From NCBI GenBank assembly GCA_964575225.1, contig CAZNQW010000083.1:1-15324 (forward strand): 15,324 bases of DNA. The letters run 5' to 3'. Below the pieces are notes generated by a model that was given only the letters and a program-made list of their open reading frames with translations, was not told the DNA's origin and did not search any database. Each line of letters begins with the position of its first letter. The stretch's first letter is position 1. This document shows, piece after piece, positions 13,699 through 15,324 of the stretch. Origin of the DNA: CAZNQW01 sp964575225 (GTDB lineage Bacteria; Chloroflexota; Anaerolineae; JAAYZQ01). The translations under genes and the position numbers were made by a program.

Positions 13699-15135
13699 CT
13701 AGTCGTCATCCGAAGTGAAAAAACTCGTAAAGAACCGGGAGCCGTGGGGGTTCTCACAAACACGGCATTCCTTTACATATCCAGCCGCGCTGTACCCCGT
13801 CATGCCGCCCGCCAAGTTGTGCACTATCTGAAAGCCGTGCTGCTTGAGAATACTGGCTGCCAGGCTGGACCGGTTCCCCGAGCTGCACATTACGAACGTG
13901 GGCTTGCTCGGGTCCAATTCGTTGTACCGAGTGCGCAGATCGGGGGCCGGGATGTTCACTGCGCCAGCAATGTGGCTATCCTCGAACTCGAGGGGAGCGC
14001 GCACATCGACCAACACCATGTTCGAGTCGCCGGTGACCCGGTTGTGCAGATCGTGGGCAGAGACCAAATGGACGTCACTGGACCGCCTGCCCTCCGTGGC
14101 CCAGGCCGTCATGCCGCCGCGCAGGCAGCCGACAATTCGGTCCACGCCGACCCGGCGCGCCCAAAGGGCGGCCGCGAGGGTATCCTCGTGATCGTCGGCC
14201 ACCAGCAAAATGTCCTTATCCACAGGCAGCACCCAACCGGCAAAGGTGGGGAAATTGCCGTTGAGGTCCAGGTGCCAGGCCCCGGGGATGTGCAGACTGG
14301 CAAAGGAGGTGTAGCTGCGCACGTCGACGACGATCACGTCGGGGTCCTCCATCCGTTCGCGGAATTGGGCCGGCCTCAGTTCCTCCGAAGTCGGCAGGTC
14401 GGCCAGCAAAGTCGGCCCATCGCGGTTGATGTCACTGCACCGGCTGAAATGGTCGGGGGCAGGCGGCATATCGTGGGTCAGCGAGTGGACAAATTCGTCC
14501 TTGTCCAGTTGCAGAGCCGCATTATAGAGGCGCTCGTAGCCAATGGTGGTCAGCCACTTGGCGCCCATCGAGCGGCCACACAGGGAGCCTGCGCCGTGAG
14601 CGGGATAGACCTCACAGTAGTCCGGCAGCTTCAATAGCTTGTTGTGCAGGCTATCGTACAACTTTTCCGCCAGTTCGGTGGCCCGATCGGGGAAGAGGTC
14701 GGGCCGGCCTACATCGCCCACAAACAGCACGTCGCCCACAAAGGCGCCGATGGGGGTGTCGCCCCGAGTCCGGTCCGTCACCACGTACGTGACGTGTTCT
14801 GGGGTATGCCCCGGGGTCTCGAGTACTTCCAAGAGCATGTCTTCGATCTCGATCGTATCGCCTTCCACTAACGGGACGTGATCGAATGTGCACTGCGCCG
14901 ATTTGGGCACATAGATCCGGGCGCCGGTCCTGTTGGCCAGATCCATATGGCCGGAAATAAAATCGGCGTGGAGATGGGTTTGCAGGATGTGTGTGATGGT
15001 CACGCCTTGACTGCGCGCTTCGTTAATGTACAGATCCACATCGCGTTGCGGATCGATAATCGCGCAGCTTGTTTTGCCAGCCAAGAGATACGAGCTGTGG
15101 GCGATCTTGCCCAGGAAAAAGTGCTTGAGCAGCAT
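13699..15135 (-). CDS. persulfide dioxygenase-like metallo-beta-lactamase fused to two rhodanese domains
   Basis: Residues 1 to about 245 are a metallo-beta-lactamase fold of the ETHE1/Blh persulfide dioxygenase type, which oxidises glutathione or other low-molecular-weight persulfides to sulfite. Likely Fe ligands are H54 (THLHADF motif, with H56 and D58), H110 (TPGHTPEH) and D141 (GDVGRPD); H180 is in YPAHGAGSLCG. As in many fused members, the last His of HxHxDH is Phe59. Two rhodanese domains follow. The first (about 255-350; VVDVRSYTSF, HIPGAWHLDL) lacks the catalytic cysteine (VADDHEDT in its place). The second (about 358-455) has C417 in the loop MCSSGNRSS and should carry persulfide. 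The tail has CRVC (457-460). Total length 478 matches known MBL-rhodanese fusions. ATG 15135 has AGGAGG (15143-15148) 7 bases away. It leads an operon with two YeeE/YedE transporters. Confidence 0.93.
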   Translation of the reverse strand: MLLKHFFLGKIAHSSYLLAGKTSCAIIDPQRDVDLYINEARSQGVTITHILQTHLHADFISGHMDLANRTGARIYVPKSAQCTFDHVPLVEGDTIEIEDMLLEVLETPGHTPEHVTYVVTDRTRGDTPIGAFVGDVLFVGDVGRPDLFPDRATELAEKLYDSLHNKLLKLPDYCEVYPAHGAGSLCGRSMGAKWLTTIGYERLYNAALQLDKDEFVHSLTHDMPPAPDHFSRCSDINRDGPTLLADLPTSEELRPAQFRERMEDPDVIVVDVRSYTSFASLHIPGAWHLDLNGNFPTFAGWVLPVDKDILLVADDHEDTLAAALWARRVGVDRIVGCLRGGMTAWATEGRRSSDVHLVSAHDLHNRVTGDSNMVLVDVRAPLEFEDSHIAGAVNIPAPDLRTRYNELDPSKPTFVMCSSGNRSSLAASILKQHGFQIVHNLAGGMTGYSAAGYVKECRVCENPHGSRFFTSFFTSDDD

Positions 15136-15192
15136 GGGGGTTCCTCCTCGGTTCTAATAATCTCGGGGCGCTCCGCTGCCCCTCCCAATCTT

Positions 15193-15202
15193 TGGGATCC
15201 CA
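15193..15202. promoter_or_regulatory. 10-bp palindrome at the sulfur operon promoter (candidate operator)
   Basis: TGGGATCCCA is a perfect palindrome that touches the downstream edge of the -10 box (15202-15207 on the minus strand) and covers the predicted start site. A further TCCCA at 15183-15187 makes a second inverted pair with TGGGA 15193-15197. The position suits a repressor site; the regulator is not in the window. Confidence 0.35.
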
Positions 15203-15230
15203 TTATACACGCAAGGCGCAGTGGTGGCAA
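15202..15230 (-). promoter_or_regulatory. sigma70-type promoter of the sulfur operon
   Basis: On the minus strand the -35 box TTGCCA (15225-15230, 5 of 6) and a perfect -10 box TATAAT (15202-15207) are separated by 17 bases. The start is expected near 15195, giving a leader of about 60 bases to the ATG at 15135. Confidence 0.75.
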
Positions 15231-15289
15231 ACCGCCCAGCGCAAAAAGTGATTTGGATAGCCCAGAGCCTTGACCCATTTTCCTACCAT

Positions 15290-15316
15290 TTGACAGATAT
15301 CGGTTTCTGTTATATC
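15290..15316 (+). promoter_or_regulatory. divergent promoter leading out of the window
   Basis: A perfect -35 box TTGACA (15290-15295) is followed 15 bases later by TATATC (15311-15316) with an extended TG at 15308-15309. With a 17-base spacer the -10 would be TATCCT (15313-15318). It points to a plus-strand gene beyond the right edge, about 60 bases from the minus-strand promoter. Confidence 0.4.
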
Positions 15317-15324
15317 CTTTAGAG

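Overview
The window is about 60% GC (estimated by eye) and looks like a piece of a Chloroflexota (Anaerolineae-like) genome. This is inferred from three things: the ffh-rpsP-khpA-rimM order, a topoisomerase I carrying an N-terminal zinc-ribbon (DUF5679-like) of a kind I associate with that phylum, and two lineage-type membrane proteins of unknown function. A run of ten Ns at 2492-2501 shows that this is a scaffold, probably from a draft or metagenome assembly. The gap falls inside rimM.

Left half (1-8631), all on the plus strand. A good sigma70-type promoter (TTGACG-17-TACAAT) drives ffh (SRP GTPase). It is followed by rpsP (ribosomal protein S16 with a very long, almost purely acidic C-terminal tail), khpA (small KH RNA-binding protein) and the C-terminal part of rimM (16S rRNA maturation factor). 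These are the classic translation and export genes. Closely spaced behind them are dprA (ssDNA-binding RecA loader), manC (mannose-1-phosphate guanylyltransferase), topA (topoisomerase I) and an M24 Xaa-Pro-type peptidase. The spacing suggests long polycistronic transcripts.

Middle (8632-12219). A new promoter with an extended -10 precedes a two-TM protein of unknown function. After a 230-base leader with strong hairpins comes a 735-residue protein. It has a PP2C-like domain that seems to have lost its metal-binding aspartates, then one transmembrane helix, a helical stalk and a beta-propeller-like outer domain. The pair may be a membrane sensor; this is inference.

Right half (12220-15324). 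A 361-base convergent intergenic region holds three strong inverted repeats, the largest a 19-bp hairpin. Beyond it, on the minus strand, is a three-gene sulfur operon: a persulfide-dioxygenase-like metallo-beta-lactamase fused to two rhodanese domains, then two half-size YeeE/YedE transporters. Its promoter (TTGCCA-17-TATAAT) abuts a perfect 10-bp palindrome that could be an operator. A second promoter-like sequence points out of the window to the right.

No rRNA, tRNA, CRISPR array, insertion sequence or prophage was seen.
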